Assembly (NCBI RefSeq): GCF_030433715.1
Contig: NZ_JAROCC010000008.1
Location: forward strand, 1-64,000
Direction: 5' to 3'
DNA length: 64,000 nucleotides
From: Sporosarcina highlanderae
GTDB lineage: Bacteria; Bacillota; Bacilli; Bacillales_A; Planococcaceae
The notes under the pieces were generated by a model. The model searched no databases. It saw only the letters and a list, made by a program, of their open reading frames with translations, and was not told the DNA's origin. Shown here one piece after another: positions 8,124 to 16,673 of the stretch (positions within the stretch are counted from its first letter, which is position 1; every line of letters starts with the position of its first letter). A program made the translations under genes and the position numbers.

Positions 8124-9017
8124 ATGAAAAGACTCATGTTTTTGGTTTTTGCATGCCTATTAATCTCAACGTCCGCCCAATCCACGGCCTCTGCAAGCAC
8201 GTCTGCATCTCTCATAACGAGCGCAAAAGCTCATATGGGAACGCCTTATAGATATGGTGGGACGACAACTTCCGGGTTCGATTGTTCAGGATATACACAA
8301 TTCGTCTTCGAAAAAGAAGGAGTTTCAATTCCAAGATCTACTGATCAACAATATTCCACTGGAAAAGCCGTCGCAAAAAGCAATTTGCAAACTGGTGACC
8401 TTGTATTCTTCAACACATCAGGACGCGGAGTTTCACATGTCGGAATCTATGTCGGATCAAGCAAATTCATTCATGCTTCTACAAGTAGAGGTGTTATGAT
8501 TTCTTCTATTAATGACCCTGCTTATTGGGGTAAACGATATATCGGAGCTCGTCGGGTGAAAGACTTCTCGGCAGAGACGAAAATTGCATCCGTCAAGCAA
8601 GTTGAATATGCAACAAGAGCTGAAATTGCGGAAATCCTTGCAAAGGAATTACATCTTTCAAGCACTGCAAACTCTGCGCCATTCACTGACATTTCAACGT
8701 CGCATCCACAATTCGCTGCGATTGCCGCAGTTGCGGAAGCAGGTATCTTTTCCGGTAATAATGCAGGGCAGTTCAAGCCGGATGATTATTTGACAAGAAG
8801 TGAACTGGCGAAAGTTTTGGTCGGAGCATTCGACCTCTCGCTTGTATCTGGGACAACCCCTTTCACGGACGTCTCAACATCGAACTGGGCAAATGACTAT
8901 ATTAACACGCTCTACGTAAATGAATTAACCGCGGGCTATGCCGACGGAACTTACGGGACGACTAAAAATGTTACATCAAATGAATTCAAACTATTTATTA
9001 ATAGACTTTCAAAATAA
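8124..9017 (+). CDS. Secreted NlpC/P60 endopeptidase with SLH domains
   Basis: This 297-residue exported cell-wall hydrolase begins with a signal peptide (MKRLMFLVFACLLIS, cleavage near ASA). An NlpC/P60 papain-like domain follows, with the catalytic Cys in FDCSGYTQFV (about residue 53), His in SHVGIYVG (about 104) and the third polar residue in FIHAS. Two surface-layer-homology repeats fill residues ~165-297 (TRAEIAEILAKEL and TRSELAKVLVGAF blocks with FTDIS/FTDVS starts). The SLH part should hold it to the wall polymer, and the enzyme should cut D-gamma-Glu-DAP/Lys type bonds in stem peptides. A WalR-like box lies upstream. Confidence 0.9.
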   Translation: MKRLMFLVFACLLISTSAQSTASASTSASLITSAKAHMGTPYRYGGTTTSGFDCSGYTQFVFEKEGVSIPRSTDQQYSTGKAVAKSNLQTGDLVFFNTSGRGVSHVGIYVGSSKFIHASTSRGVMISSINDPAYWGKRYIGARRVKDFSAETKIASVKQVEYATRAEIAEILAKELHLSSTANSAPFTDISTSHPQFAAIAAVAEAGIFSGNNAGQFKPDDYLTRSELAKVLVGAFDLSLVSGTTPFTDVSTSNWANDYINTLYVNELTAGYADGTYGTTKNVTSNEFKLFINRLSK

Positions 9018-9021
9018 ATGC

Positions 9022-9057
9022 AAAAAGTAGAGGGGAAATCTCACCCTCTACTTTTTA
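9022..9057. terminator. Bidirectional terminator
   Basis: AAAAAGTAGAGGG and CCCTCTACTTTTT form a perfect stem between convergent genes, with T-rich 3' ends on both strands. Confidence 0.9.
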
Positions 9058-10127
9058 TTTTCACTCGGCAAGCCAACATGCCTCTCTACCCACTGCGCAT
9101 CGAACCCTACTCCATCCCGCTGTAAGGGAACAACTACAAATCTTCTTGTCTCATCGCGAACGACAGCTGTCGGGTAGAACGTTGAATTCCCTACTTCGAT
9201 AAAGCTTTTTCCGGCATATTGCCCCTTTGCAACGGATACTTCCGCAATGCCACCAATATAGGTGGAATCGAATTGCTGTGCAGAGTAAAAGTTGCCCAAT
9301 GAATAAAAGATTTTCGTCTTGCCAATTTCAGAGTAAGGCTGTAGGACATGGGGGTGATGGCCGAATACGATATCCACTTGTTGCGCGGCAAGCCATTCGG
9401 CAAATTCCTTTTGGTACTCGGAAGGCTGCAATGCATATTCATTGCCCCAATGAATTGAAACGACCGTCACATCCGCCTCTTTCCTCACTTCCCGTATATC
9501 GATCTCCATCTGTTCCCTATCAATCAATGAAACCATATAGTCTTTACCTCTCGGAACAGGCAATCCATTCAGACCAAATGTGTAACATAAAACACCAACT
9601 TGGATCCCCTTCACATTGAAAATCCTCTTTTTATTACGATCCTCAGCAGATTCATATGCCCCAACGTATGGCATTCCGTATTCATTCATGTAACTAATTG
9701 CATTCAGCAAACCCCGTTCAGATTTATCCATCGTATGATTATTCGCGATGGACAGCAAATCTACACCGTTTGCCTTTAAATCTCGGATAATATGCTTCGG
9801 GCTGTTAAACCGCGGATAACCCGATAACCCTAACTCGACACCACCTGGTAGGGATTCCTGGTTAGCTATCAAAAAGTCGATACCAGTCATCTTCTCCTTT
9901 ACAGCGCTAAATGAAGCATCATAGTTGTCGTATGTATATAGGGGGTGATGCAAAAGAATGTCACCGATCATCCCTACCGTGATTTCCGAGTATAACATCT
10001 GCAGCTCAATCTCTGATGGATTCACTTGAATTGCAGCAAAATCATCCGGAACAATAATTTCTTCATTTTGCGAACACCCCGTTAAAAAACAGCCCATAAG
10101 TAAGAACAGCATAATGATCCTTGTCAA
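9048..10127 (-). CDS. CapA-like metallophosphatase-fold lipoprotein
   Basis: This 359-residue lipoprotein starts with a short signal ending in the lipobox LTGC (Cys18). The rest is a CapA/PGA-capsule-type domain with the calcineurin-like pattern: VGMIGDILLH, NQESL, SIANNHTMD, VSIHWGNE and GHHPHV. Family members take part in poly-gamma-glutamate synthesis, but many orphan copies without capB/capC have unknown roles. No pgs or cap genes are nearby, so a capsule function should not be assumed. Confidence 0.85.
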   Translation of the reverse strand: MTRIIMLFLLMGCFLTGCSQNEEIIVPDDFAAIQVNPSEIELQMLYSEITVGMIGDILLHHPLYTYDNYDASFSAVKEKMTGIDFLIANQESLPGGVELGLSGYPRFNSPKHIIRDLKANGVDLLSIANNHTMDKSERGLLNAISYMNEYGMPYVGAYESAEDRNKKRIFNVKGIQVGVLCYTFGLNGLPVPRGKDYMVSLIDREQMEIDIREVRKEADVTVVSIHWGNEYALQPSEYQKEFAEWLAAQQVDIVFGHHPHVLQPYSEIGKTKIFYSLGNFYSAQQFDSTYIGGIAEVSVAKGQYAGKSFIEVGNSTFYPTAVVRDETRRFVVVPLQRDGVGFDAQWVERHVGLPSENKK

Positions 10128-10211
10128 CGAACTATCCCCTGTCTGCCTTCATATAAAAGAGCATATATTTCCACTATACTCCAGGGAATAAAATTACGGA
10201 AGTACTCAATT

Positions 10212-10250
10212 AAAAACCTATACACATTGGTGAGCAACGCGTATAGGTTT
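10212..10250 (-). terminator. Terminator of the small acidic protein gene
   Basis: On the minus strand AAACCTATAC pairs with GTATAGGTTT and is followed by TTAATT. Confidence 0.8.
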
Positions 10251-10256
10251 CTACTA

Positions 10257-10433
10257 TTATTTCTTGTCAGGTGGTGTCGGTGGATTTTTCCTTACTTCCG
10301 TGGAATTCTGAAATTGCCTCACTTGCTTCTCACCGTCTTGTTCAGGTTCGAAGTCGGGATACTTTGCATTAGGCATTCCGGTGAATCCGTTGTCTTCCTT
10401 GCCTGCACTTGTTTGGAAACGGTCGTCTTTCAT
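10257..10433 (-). CDS. Small hydrophilic protein, function unknown
   Basis: A 58-residue charged, Pro-rich protein without membrane segments or cysteines, not recognised. The ATG at 10433 is preceded by AAGGAG nine bases upstream; a TTG at 10442 would sit too close to that site. It follows the lipoprotein gene of the first ABC cluster by 56 bases with no terminator between them and has its own terminator, so it may be the last gene of that operon. It looks real on translational signals only. Confidence 0.6.
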   Translation of the reverse strand: MKDDRFQTSAGKEDNGFTGMPNAKYPDFEPEQDGEKQVRQFQNSTEVRKNPPTPPDKK

Positions 10434-10489
10434 GTTGAACAACTCCTTCGATTGTGGTCTCCCTTTTACGATTCCCTGAAATCTTTCTT

Positions 10490-11194
10490 TTAATCGGAAG
10501 GTTCAAAGTAAACAACCGAAACTTTTGACACACGCACCTTTTGCCCTTCTTTCAACTGAACTATACTTTGGGAGTTTGTCAATCCGCCTCCCATTAATTC
10601 AAATAGACAAGGCTCTTTTCCTTGTTCCAAAACTTGTACATAGCCATACCCAACCGGGATGCTTATTGTATAGTCTCCCGGCTCAATGTCCAACCCGACA
10701 TCCCATATACCTGCGGTCAACTCTGTGGAGAGCACTGTTTCTGCAGGTTCGATGGTTACTGTATTATATCCACCGTCAAATACGATTGAATATGTTGAAT
10801 CGATATCAACGGTTAATGTAGGCACACCTGCATGTTTTCCTACGATTTCCTGAAGGATCAAGATATCATCTTTATCGTAAATATAAATATTCCCTGATGG
10901 ATTACCAGTCAATTCATACCTTCCAGTTTCGAGATATAACTTTGCTCCTCTTTTTGTCGGCATCGGTCCGAACAATCTTTTTGCTTCTTTATTACTCCGA
11001 TCGACTGTCGTGAAAATTGCAGGATGAACCTTTCCGATGATTTCATCTCTTATAATTCCTGTAAGTTCATAGTTGTCAGCATATACGCTTATCATTTCCG
11101 ACTTCTTACCTTGTAAATTATGGCAGCCAGACAAAATTAGCGCGCAACTAAAAATTCCAATTACGATTCCTTTGGCATTAAACCATTTCCGCAT
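10490..11194 (-). CDS. Lipoprotein of the ABC cluster, copy 1
   Basis: This 234-residue lipoprotein has its signal peptide ending at LSGC (Cys24). The mature part is about 200 residues of beta-rich sequence with an 'IWDVGLDIEPGDYTI' block near residues 168-183. I do not recognise a named domain. It is a clear paralogue of the lipoprotein at 13840-14574 (the HNLQGKKSEMISVYADNYE segment is identical). It lies 24 bases after the copy-1 permease, where the matching copy-2 position carries an ATPase gene. It may be an accessory or sensor subunit for the transporter. Confidence 0.75.
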   Translation of the reverse strand: MRKWFNAKGIVIGIFSCALILSGCHNLQGKKSEMISVYADNYELTGIIRDEIIGKVHPAIFTTVDRSNKEAKRLFGPMPTKRGAKLYLETGRYELTGNPSGNIYIYDKDDILILQEIVGKHAGVPTLTVDIDSTYSIVFDGGYNTVTIEPAETVLSTELTAGIWDVGLDIEPGDYTISIPVGYGYVQVLEQGKEPCLFELMGGGLTNSQSIVQLKEGQKVRVSKVSVVYFEPSD

Positions 11195-11217
11195 ACTGTT
11201 TCACCGTCCCTAACCTT

Positions 11218-12375
11218 TCAACTTGATTTAATTGAGACCGTTTCCACTCTTCGAATTTTCACTAACTTATTTCTTCCATATAATATCGAAATGACAACTA
11301 AATTAAGGACCACAAGCCAACTAAATGCATGCTTGAAATCAAGTTTTTCAATGCTTAATTCCTTAGCAGCTTCTCCACCTAAAACTGCGGCTACATCAAG
11401 GATTTCCAGTGGATATAGCCAGTTCGTTTCCACTCCGGCAACTTGAAGAAGTTGAGGGGACAACAACACAAATAGTAGTATTAAAATTGTCGCGTATAAG
11501 TTTTTCGTCACGATATTAATGAGCAGAAAAGCAGATAGCAGCAATAGAGCAATCAAACCAAAAGCAATGAACATGAGAAACAAATAATGTAGCATCGATA
11601 CTGCGAAAAAATCCGCGTCCTGATAAATGAGTACAGGCGTTCTAAAGTCTCCCCACCCTGTTTTTCTTGAGACATAATAACCGCCTATCACTATACTTAC
11701 AAATAGAAAGAGCATAACTTGCACGAAATGGACCCCGACTTTGCTAATTGCTTTTTGCATGAACGAAATGGGAAACCCGTGCACGACGGAAGGATGCTGT
11801 TGATCATTTACAAGCATGCTGCTTCCCATCAGCAATACGAAAAGGCAAAACATAACTCCGCTTATAAGAGGCAATGCTACCGGTATGTAATTGCTCGCTT
11901 CAAATGGATTCTGGATAAAGGGGAGTTCATGCTCTTTATGATACCGGTAAAGGGCATTTTCTTTTAGGATTTCGTTAACTGGAATTATATACTCCTTTTG
12001 TATCCCTTTATTCCCTCGTTGATGATTCTCAAGACGCAATTCATTCAACTTGAGTCCTGCGTCAAAAAACTCATGAAAATCACTATCTTTCCATAAGGCA
12101 TACCTTTTCATATTAATCAAAGAAGATTGTTCTATTAAATTGGCGCGAATTTCTTTTCCTTCATTGGTCTGCCAAACAGAACCTGGAAATTTATCATAAG
12201 TTTTATGAAGATTATCTACTTCTTCATCCATTTCTTCCCTTATGTCCACCAAATCCAATTTACTATAATATGAATAATAAAGAGGAAAAAAGAGAATCAA
12301 CGCAAGTCCTAACAACCAATTTTTTTTATTTAACAGTAATAGCTTCGTTTCAAATAATAAATATTTCCAAAACAT
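11218..12375 (-). CDS. ABC-2 type permease A, copy 1
   Basis: This 385-residue membrane protein has one N-terminal membrane segment, a soluble loop of about 130 residues, then five or six membrane segments. This is the layout of ABC-2 permeases of the bacitracin/lantibiotic-export or YhgE-like kind. It is a close paralogue of 15463-16647, sharing the MF(W/R)KYLLFE start and long identical blocks. It has no ATPase partner of its own within copy 1, so it either uses the ATPase encoded at 14546-15439 or is not functional. Confidence 0.8.
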   Translation of the reverse strand: MFWKYLLFETKLLLLNKKNWLLGLALILFFPLYYSYYSKLDLVDIREEMDEEVDNLHKTYDKFPGSVWQTNEGKEIRANLIEQSSLINMKRYALWKDSDFHEFFDAGLKLNELRLENHQRGNKGIQKEYIIPVNEILKENALYRYHKEHELPFIQNPFEASNYIPVALPLISGVMFCLFVLLMGSSMLVNDQQHPSVVHGFPISFMQKAISKVGVHFVQVMLFLFVSIVIGGYYVSRKTGWGDFRTPVLIYQDADFFAVSMLHYLFLMFIAFGLIALLLLSAFLLINIVTKNLYATILILLFVLLSPQLLQVAGVETNWLYPLEILDVAAVLGGEAAKELSIEKLDFKHAFSWLVVLNLVVISILYGRNKLVKIRRVETVSIKSS

Positions 12376-12402
12376 ATAGTTGTCCTTCCCCCTTTTCCAC
12401 TT

Positions 12403-13641
12403 TTAACTGACTATGTAGAATCGGCGTTTATTAATGATAAGGGAAACGATAAACAGGACGACTTCAATGATGAAGTATGTAACGAGAAGAACGAGGATTC
12501 CCTGAGCATAAGTAATCGTTTCCGTGTTCAATAAAAAATTCTTTTCCCCATCAACTATTTTTCCAAAATCAAAATAAGTCTGTGGGAACAAGCTGATGTC
12601 CTTGCCGAATAATTCTTTTGTCGAGCGTGTATAATAAAGGCGTTCAGAGAACAATAGCAAACTGCTAATGAATAGAACAATCCATTCATTTTTAAAAAGC
12701 AAGCTTAAAACAATATTCAACCGCACGAAAAGGATGACTAATAGCGGTATGACGACGAGTGTCTTTCCTAAATAGGTGGCTAAAGAAATCACACTATAAT
12801 CTTCGGGAGTAAACGTTAGTTGCCGAATCATGATGGGAACATTCAAATCGAAATAGCCGAACCCAAACTGAATGGTCATGGCTAACACGCCGACAACGAT
12901 AACGCCAATAATGAACACCATTGAATAAAGGAATGCTGACACTGATTTCAAATTCAGTTGGCGATACCAAGATAACGGCATGCCTTGAAGGATAGCCTTA
13001 TGTTTTCGATCCCTCGAAAGAATATCACTGCTAAAATAAATTACGCAGAATAAAAGGAAGTAAACTCCATAGTTTTGCAAGAAATTCTGCAATGTTTGCA
13101 ACCCTGTTTTCTCATACATCAAACCAAACGTAATGGGATGATCCTTATTGAGATAATCCTCATACTTCATCATTGTCTGATGATACGCATGCTCCCGATC
13201 TTTAATAGGAAATGGCGCCATCTGAAATAAATTACGATCCTCTAAATATTCATCCGGATTATTTTGCAAATAAAGTGTCCTTAAATTGAGCATGCGTCCA
13301 AAGTCTCGATTCTCAAAAGACTTCAACATACCAGAAAACAAATCATGATTATGGTCATTCGTCGCATAAACGGGATAACCTCTCTGCTTATGGTAGTTTA
13401 TGCTCGTCCATTCAAAAACAAAGCCGGTATTACCGATACTTCTCCATAGTTTTTGCTGGTCTTCCAAGTAGTCTAAATAATCCTCCGTCTCCTTTTTATT
13501 AAATGATTCCTTCGTATTCGCATATGGCCAAAAAATTAAACAATAGCTAAACAATAAAACGGTGATGAAGTAAACAAATGGAATCGTACGTCTACTTGTT
13601 GCTGTGATTAAAAATTCATGTTTTAAATAATTTCGATTCAT
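12403..13641 (-). CDS. ABC-2 type permease B, copy 1
   Basis: This 412-residue membrane protein has one membrane segment near the N-terminus (residues ~20-40), a long outside loop, and five or more hydrophobic segments after residue ~190. It is a paralogue of 16674-17912, with identical length and most of the sequence shared (for example MNRNYL.HEFLITA and SSDILSRDRKH). It is the first gene of the copy-1 unit, which has its own promoter. Function and cargo are unknown; it presumably pairs with permease A. Confidence 0.8.
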   Translation of the reverse strand: MNRNYLKHEFLITATSRRTIPFVYFITVLLFSYCLIFWPYANTKESFNKKETEDYLDYLEDQQKLWRSIGNTGFVFEWTSINYHKQRGYPVYATNDHNHDLFSGMLKSFENRDFGRMLNLRTLYLQNNPDEYLEDRNLFQMAPFPIKDREHAYHQTMMKYEDYLNKDHPITFGLMYEKTGLQTLQNFLQNYGVYFLLFCVIYFSSDILSRDRKHKAILQGMPLSWYRQLNLKSVSAFLYSMVFIIGVIVVGVLAMTIQFGFGYFDLNVPIMIRQLTFTPEDYSVISLATYLGKTLVVIPLLVILFVRLNIVLSLLFKNEWIVLFISSLLLFSERLYYTRSTKELFGKDISLFPQTYFDFGKIVDGEKNFLLNTETITYAQGILVLLVTYFIIEVVLFIVSLIINKRRFYIVS

Positions 13642-13710
13642 CCTCTGCTTCCCCTCATTTATTTATATTTTATAAGTTATTTGGCTCTTCGAAATAATTC
13701 ATTACATTCT

Positions 13711-13738
13711 ACTATACACATATAATTTAATAGTTCAA
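13711..13738 (-). promoter_or_regulatory. Promoter of ABC cluster copy 1
   Basis: Minus-strand TTGAAC (13733-13738), a 16-bp spacer and TATAGT (13711-13716). The same surrounding sequence lies in front of copy 2, so the promoter belonged to the duplicated unit. Confidence 0.6.
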
Positions 13739-13784
13739 TAGTTTCTGGTAACTGTACACTATCCTCCCTACGGGCATACCCAAA

Positions 13785-13816
13785 TAAAAAAACCAGTAGC
13801 CATTCTTGGCTACTGG
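13785..13816 (-). terminator. Terminator of ABC cluster copy 2
   Basis: On the minus strand CCAGTAGCCA pairs with TGGCTACTGG and is followed by a T-run. It separates copy 2 from the copy-1 promoter. Confidence 0.9.
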
Positions 13817-13839
13817 ACCCCACCATCACTTCTACCATA

Positions 13840-14574
13840 TTATTCATGCCCATCCTCTTCACTTACCGTTTCAAAGTAAACAACAGAAACTTTTGACACA
13901 CGCACTTTCTGCCCTTTTTTCAACTGAACGAGACTTTTGGAGTTTGTCAATCCGCCTCCCGTCAATTCAAATAGTTGAGGGTCTTTTCCCTGTTCCAAAA
14001 TTTGTACAAAACCATACCCATATGGGATTCCTATTGTATAGTCCCCAGGTTCAATGTCCAACCCGACATCCCATATGCCTGTAGTCAACTCTGTGGAAAG
14101 TTTTGTCTTTACAGGTTGTATGGTCACCGTATTATATCCACCGTCAAACATAATAGAGAACGTTGAATCGATATCAGCGGTTAATGTTGGCACACCGGCT
14201 TTATCTCCTACGATTTCTCGAATGAGCAAGTTATCATCTTTATCGTAAATATAAATATTCCCTGATGGGTAACCAGTAAATGAATACCTTCCAGCCTCGA
14301 TAGTTAACTTTGCTCCTCTTTTTGTCGGCATTGGTCCGTACGTTCTTTTTGCTTCTATATTACCCCGATTCACTGTTGTAAAGATTGCCGGATGAATCGT
14401 TCCGACGATTGCATCTCTTGTAGTTCCTGTGATTTCATAGTTGTCGGCATATACGCTTATCATTTCCGATTTCTTTCCTTGTAAATTATGACACCCGGAC
14501 AATACAAGCGTAGAGACAAGAATTCCAATTACTATTCCCTTGGCATTAAACTGTCTTTGCATAATACTTTTCAT
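13840..14574 (-). CDS. Lipoprotein of the ABC cluster, copy 2
   Basis: A 244-residue paralogue of the copy-1 lipoprotein, with the signal peptide ending at LSGC. I chose the ATG at 14574 (MKSIMQ) because GGTGGAG lies five bases upstream; the open frame extends to 14601. The gene overlaps the 3' end of the ATPase gene by 29 bases, so it should be translated in the same operon. No named domain is recognised in the mature part. Confidence 0.75.
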   Translation of the reverse strand: MKSIMQRQFNAKGIVIGILVSTLVLSGCHNLQGKKSEMISVYADNYEITGTTRDAIVGTIHPAIFTTVNRGNIEAKRTYGPMPTKRGAKLTIEAGRYSFTGYPSGNIYIYDKDDNLLIREIVGDKAGVPTLTADIDSTFSIMFDGGYNTVTIQPVKTKLSTELTTGIWDVGLDIEPGDYTIGIPYGYGFVQILEQGKDPQLFELTGGGLTNSKSLVQLKKGQKVRVSKVSVVYFETVSEEDGHE

Positions 14575-15439
14575 AATACTCCACCGTCCCCAATGGCCCA
14601 ACTGTCATTTCTTTATTATACTTGAGCATCTGTGCCATCCATTTCGTTTGTTCAGACTCGCTCATCCCAAGTAACGGAATGCATAATAAGTAATTGGCTA
14701 TAAACATATGGCCGTCTGGTAAGCTTAGTTCACTACTAATCGATTCGTACTGTTCAGGACTCACTTCCAGTTTGAGAAAAGTCTCGTTTTCACCTGTAAA
14801 TTTTCGTTCATGGACAAACTTTCCATCTTTCAAAAAAAGAACTCGATCTGCGTAAAGGTCCAAGTTTGACAACAAATGCGATGCGACAAATATGAGCTTA
14901 TCCTGCTTCATTTCCATTAAACATTCTGATATGAGGGCGACATTCTCGACATCTAACCCATTCATCACTTCATCCATCAACATAATCGGCGTGTCGGCTG
15001 CCATCATCATTGCGAAGCATAATCGTTGTCGCATTCCTAATGAATACGTTCGGACTTTCCGTTTCACATAATGCCCCATATGAAGACGGTCTATGATGGG
15101 ACGTATATGCTTCGTCGACCCTTTCCACATATTTGCATAAAGTTTCATATGAGCGACGCCGGATAATTCCTCAAATAGATCTTTTTGTTCGGGGAATGTC
15201 GCCAACATCCGGTGAATATGCAATTCTTCTTTTTCATTCCGATACGTATACTTCCCATCAAAAAACACATGTCCAGAATCGGGTTTCACAAAATTCGCCA
15301 TCACATTGAACATCGTCGTCTTGCCCGTTCCATTCGGTGCTGCTACACCGATGATTTCCCCTTTATTCGCTGTTAAATCCAATGAATCCAACACGATTTT
15401 ATCATTATAGGCAATTGTTACATTTGATAATTTCAGCAT
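14546..15439 (-). CDS. ABC transporter ATPase, the only one of the duplicated cluster
   Basis: This 297-residue ATPase has Walker A APNGTGKTT near residue 34, a Q-loop in TFPEQKDLFE, the signature YSLGMRQRL near 139, Walker B IMLMDEVMNGLD near 158 and an H-loop in VASHLLSN. The signature is SLGMR instead of SGGQ, which is common in ABC-2 exporter ATPases. The Walker B region carries DEVMNGLD instead of DEPTxGLD. It is the only ATPase gene within 10490-17912, so it may serve both permease pairs. It lies 23 bases after permease A of copy 2. Confidence 0.88.
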   Translation of the reverse strand: MLKLSNVTIAYNDKIVLDSLDLTANKGEIIGVAAPNGTGKTTMFNVMANFVKPDSGHVFFDGKYTYRNEKEELHIHRMLATFPEQKDLFEELSGVAHMKLYANMWKGSTKHIRPIIDRLHMGHYVKRKVRTYSLGMRQRLCFAMMMAADTPIMLMDEVMNGLDVENVALISECLMEMKQDKLIFVASHLLSNLDLYADRVLFLKDGKFVHERKFTGENETFLKLEVSPEQYESISSELSLPDGHMFIANYLLCIPLLGMSESEQTKWMAQMLKYNKEMTVGPLGTVEYYEKYYAKTV

Positions 15440-15462
15440 CGTCTTCCCCTAACCTTTCAACT

Positions 15463-16647
15463 TTATTTTATTGAGATGGTTTCCACTTTTCGGATATGCA
15501 AGAGCTTATTCCTACCATATAAAATTCCAACGACAAGCAAATTCAGACCGACAAGCCAACTATACGCATGCATAAAATCAAGCTTTTCAATCCCATATTC
15601 TTTAGCCGCATCCCCACTTAAAACTGCGCCGATATCAATGAACTTCAGTGGATAGAGCCAATTCGTCTCCACTCCGGCAGCTTGAAGAAGTTGTGGGGAA
15701 AGCAATACAAATAGGATAATGACAATTGCCGCGTACAGGTTTTTCGTCACAAGATTAACTAACAGGAACGTGAACAAAAGTAATAGAGCTATTAATCCAA
15801 ATGCCACTAACATGTAAAACAAATAGCGCAGCATGGATATTGCGATAAAATCCGCGTCCTGATAAATGAGTACAGGAGCTCTAAAATCTCCCCATCCCGC
15901 TTTTCCTGCTACATAATAACTGCCTATCAATATAGCTATGCAAAGAAAGAGCATAATTTGAACAAAATGGACTCCTACCTTACTAATTGCTTTCTGCATG
16001 AACGAAACAGGAAACCCGAACAAGACAGAAGGATGAAGTTGATCATTTACAAGCATGCTACTTCCGGCTAACAATACGAGAATGCAAAACAATGTTCCGC
16101 TTATTAGATTCAATGCGACAGGTACGAAATTGCTTGCTTTGAATGGATCCTGGACGAGGGAAAGTTCATGCTCTTTGTGATACTCGTAGAGTGCATTTTC
16201 TTTTAGAATTTCATTAACTGGAATAATATGATCCCGATGTATCCCTTTATTTCCACGTTGGTGCAAATCTAATCGCAACTCATTCAGCTTAAGTCCTGCA
16301 TCAAAAAACTTTTGAAAGTTAGGTCCTGCACTAAAAAAGCTTTCAGGATTGTCTACCTCTTTACTTAAGTAAAGTCTTTGCCAAAATAACAATCCTACTT
16401 GTTCTAATAAATTAGCGTAGATTTCTTTACCTTCTTGAGTTTGCCAAACAGAACCAGGAAACGAATTGAAAACCTCATAGAACGTTTCGGACTTATCAGT
16501 TATCTCTTCTTTCATATCAACAATATCCAATTGACTATAATGTGAATAGTAAAGTGGGAAAAATAGAATTAACGCAAATCCTAACAACCAATTTTTTTTG
16601 TTTAGTACTAATAACTTTATCTCAAACAATAAATATTTCCGGAACAT
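15463..16647 (-). CDS. ABC-2 type permease A, copy 2
   Basis: This 394-residue membrane protein is a paralogue of 11218-12375. The extra length is explained in part by a local tandem duplication around residues 110-120 (FFSAGPNFQKFFDAG). At the DNA level GTCCTGCA recurs at 16293 and 16323 with a 30-bp period. It has one N-terminal membrane segment, a soluble loop and a bundle of C-terminal segments. It lies in an operon with the ATPase and permease B. Confidence 0.82.
   Translation of the reverse strand: MFRKYLLFEIKLLVLNKKNWLLGFALILFFPLYYSHYSQLDIVDMKEEITDKSETFYEVFNSFPGSVWQTQEGKEIYANLLEQVGLLFWQRLYLSKEVDNPESFFSAGPNFQKFFDAGLKLNELRLDLHQRGNKGIHRDHIIPVNEILKENALYEYHKEHELSLVQDPFKASNFVPVALNLISGTLFCILVLLAGSSMLVNDQLHPSVLFGFPVSFMQKAISKVGVHFVQIMLFLCIAILIGSYYVAGKAGWGDFRAPVLIYQDADFIAISMLRYLFYMLVAFGLIALLLLFTFLLVNLVTKNLYAAIVIILFVLLSPQLLQAAGVETNWLYPLKFIDIGAVLSGDAAKEYGIEKLDFMHAYSWLVGLNLLVVGILYGRNKLLHIRKVETISIK
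16293..16346. repeat. Imperfect 30-bp tandem duplication inside permease A copy 2
   Basis: GTCCTGCA followed by an A-rich run and a C-T-T-T-(T/C) motif recurs with a 30-bp offset (16293 and 16323). It adds about ten in-frame residues. The paralogue at 11218-12375 has only one unit. Confidence 0.65.
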
Positions 16648-16673
16648 ACTTTGTTCTTCCTCCTTTCCCGCTT

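Noticed and set aside
9048..10127. Capsule (poly-gamma-glutamate) operon
   Set aside because: Only a CapA-like gene is present. capB, capC and capE are missing, so a capsule locus is not supported.
13677..13862. Open frame on the minus strand between the two ABC cluster copies
   Set aside because: It covers the terminator and promoter of the cluster and has no binding site of its own.
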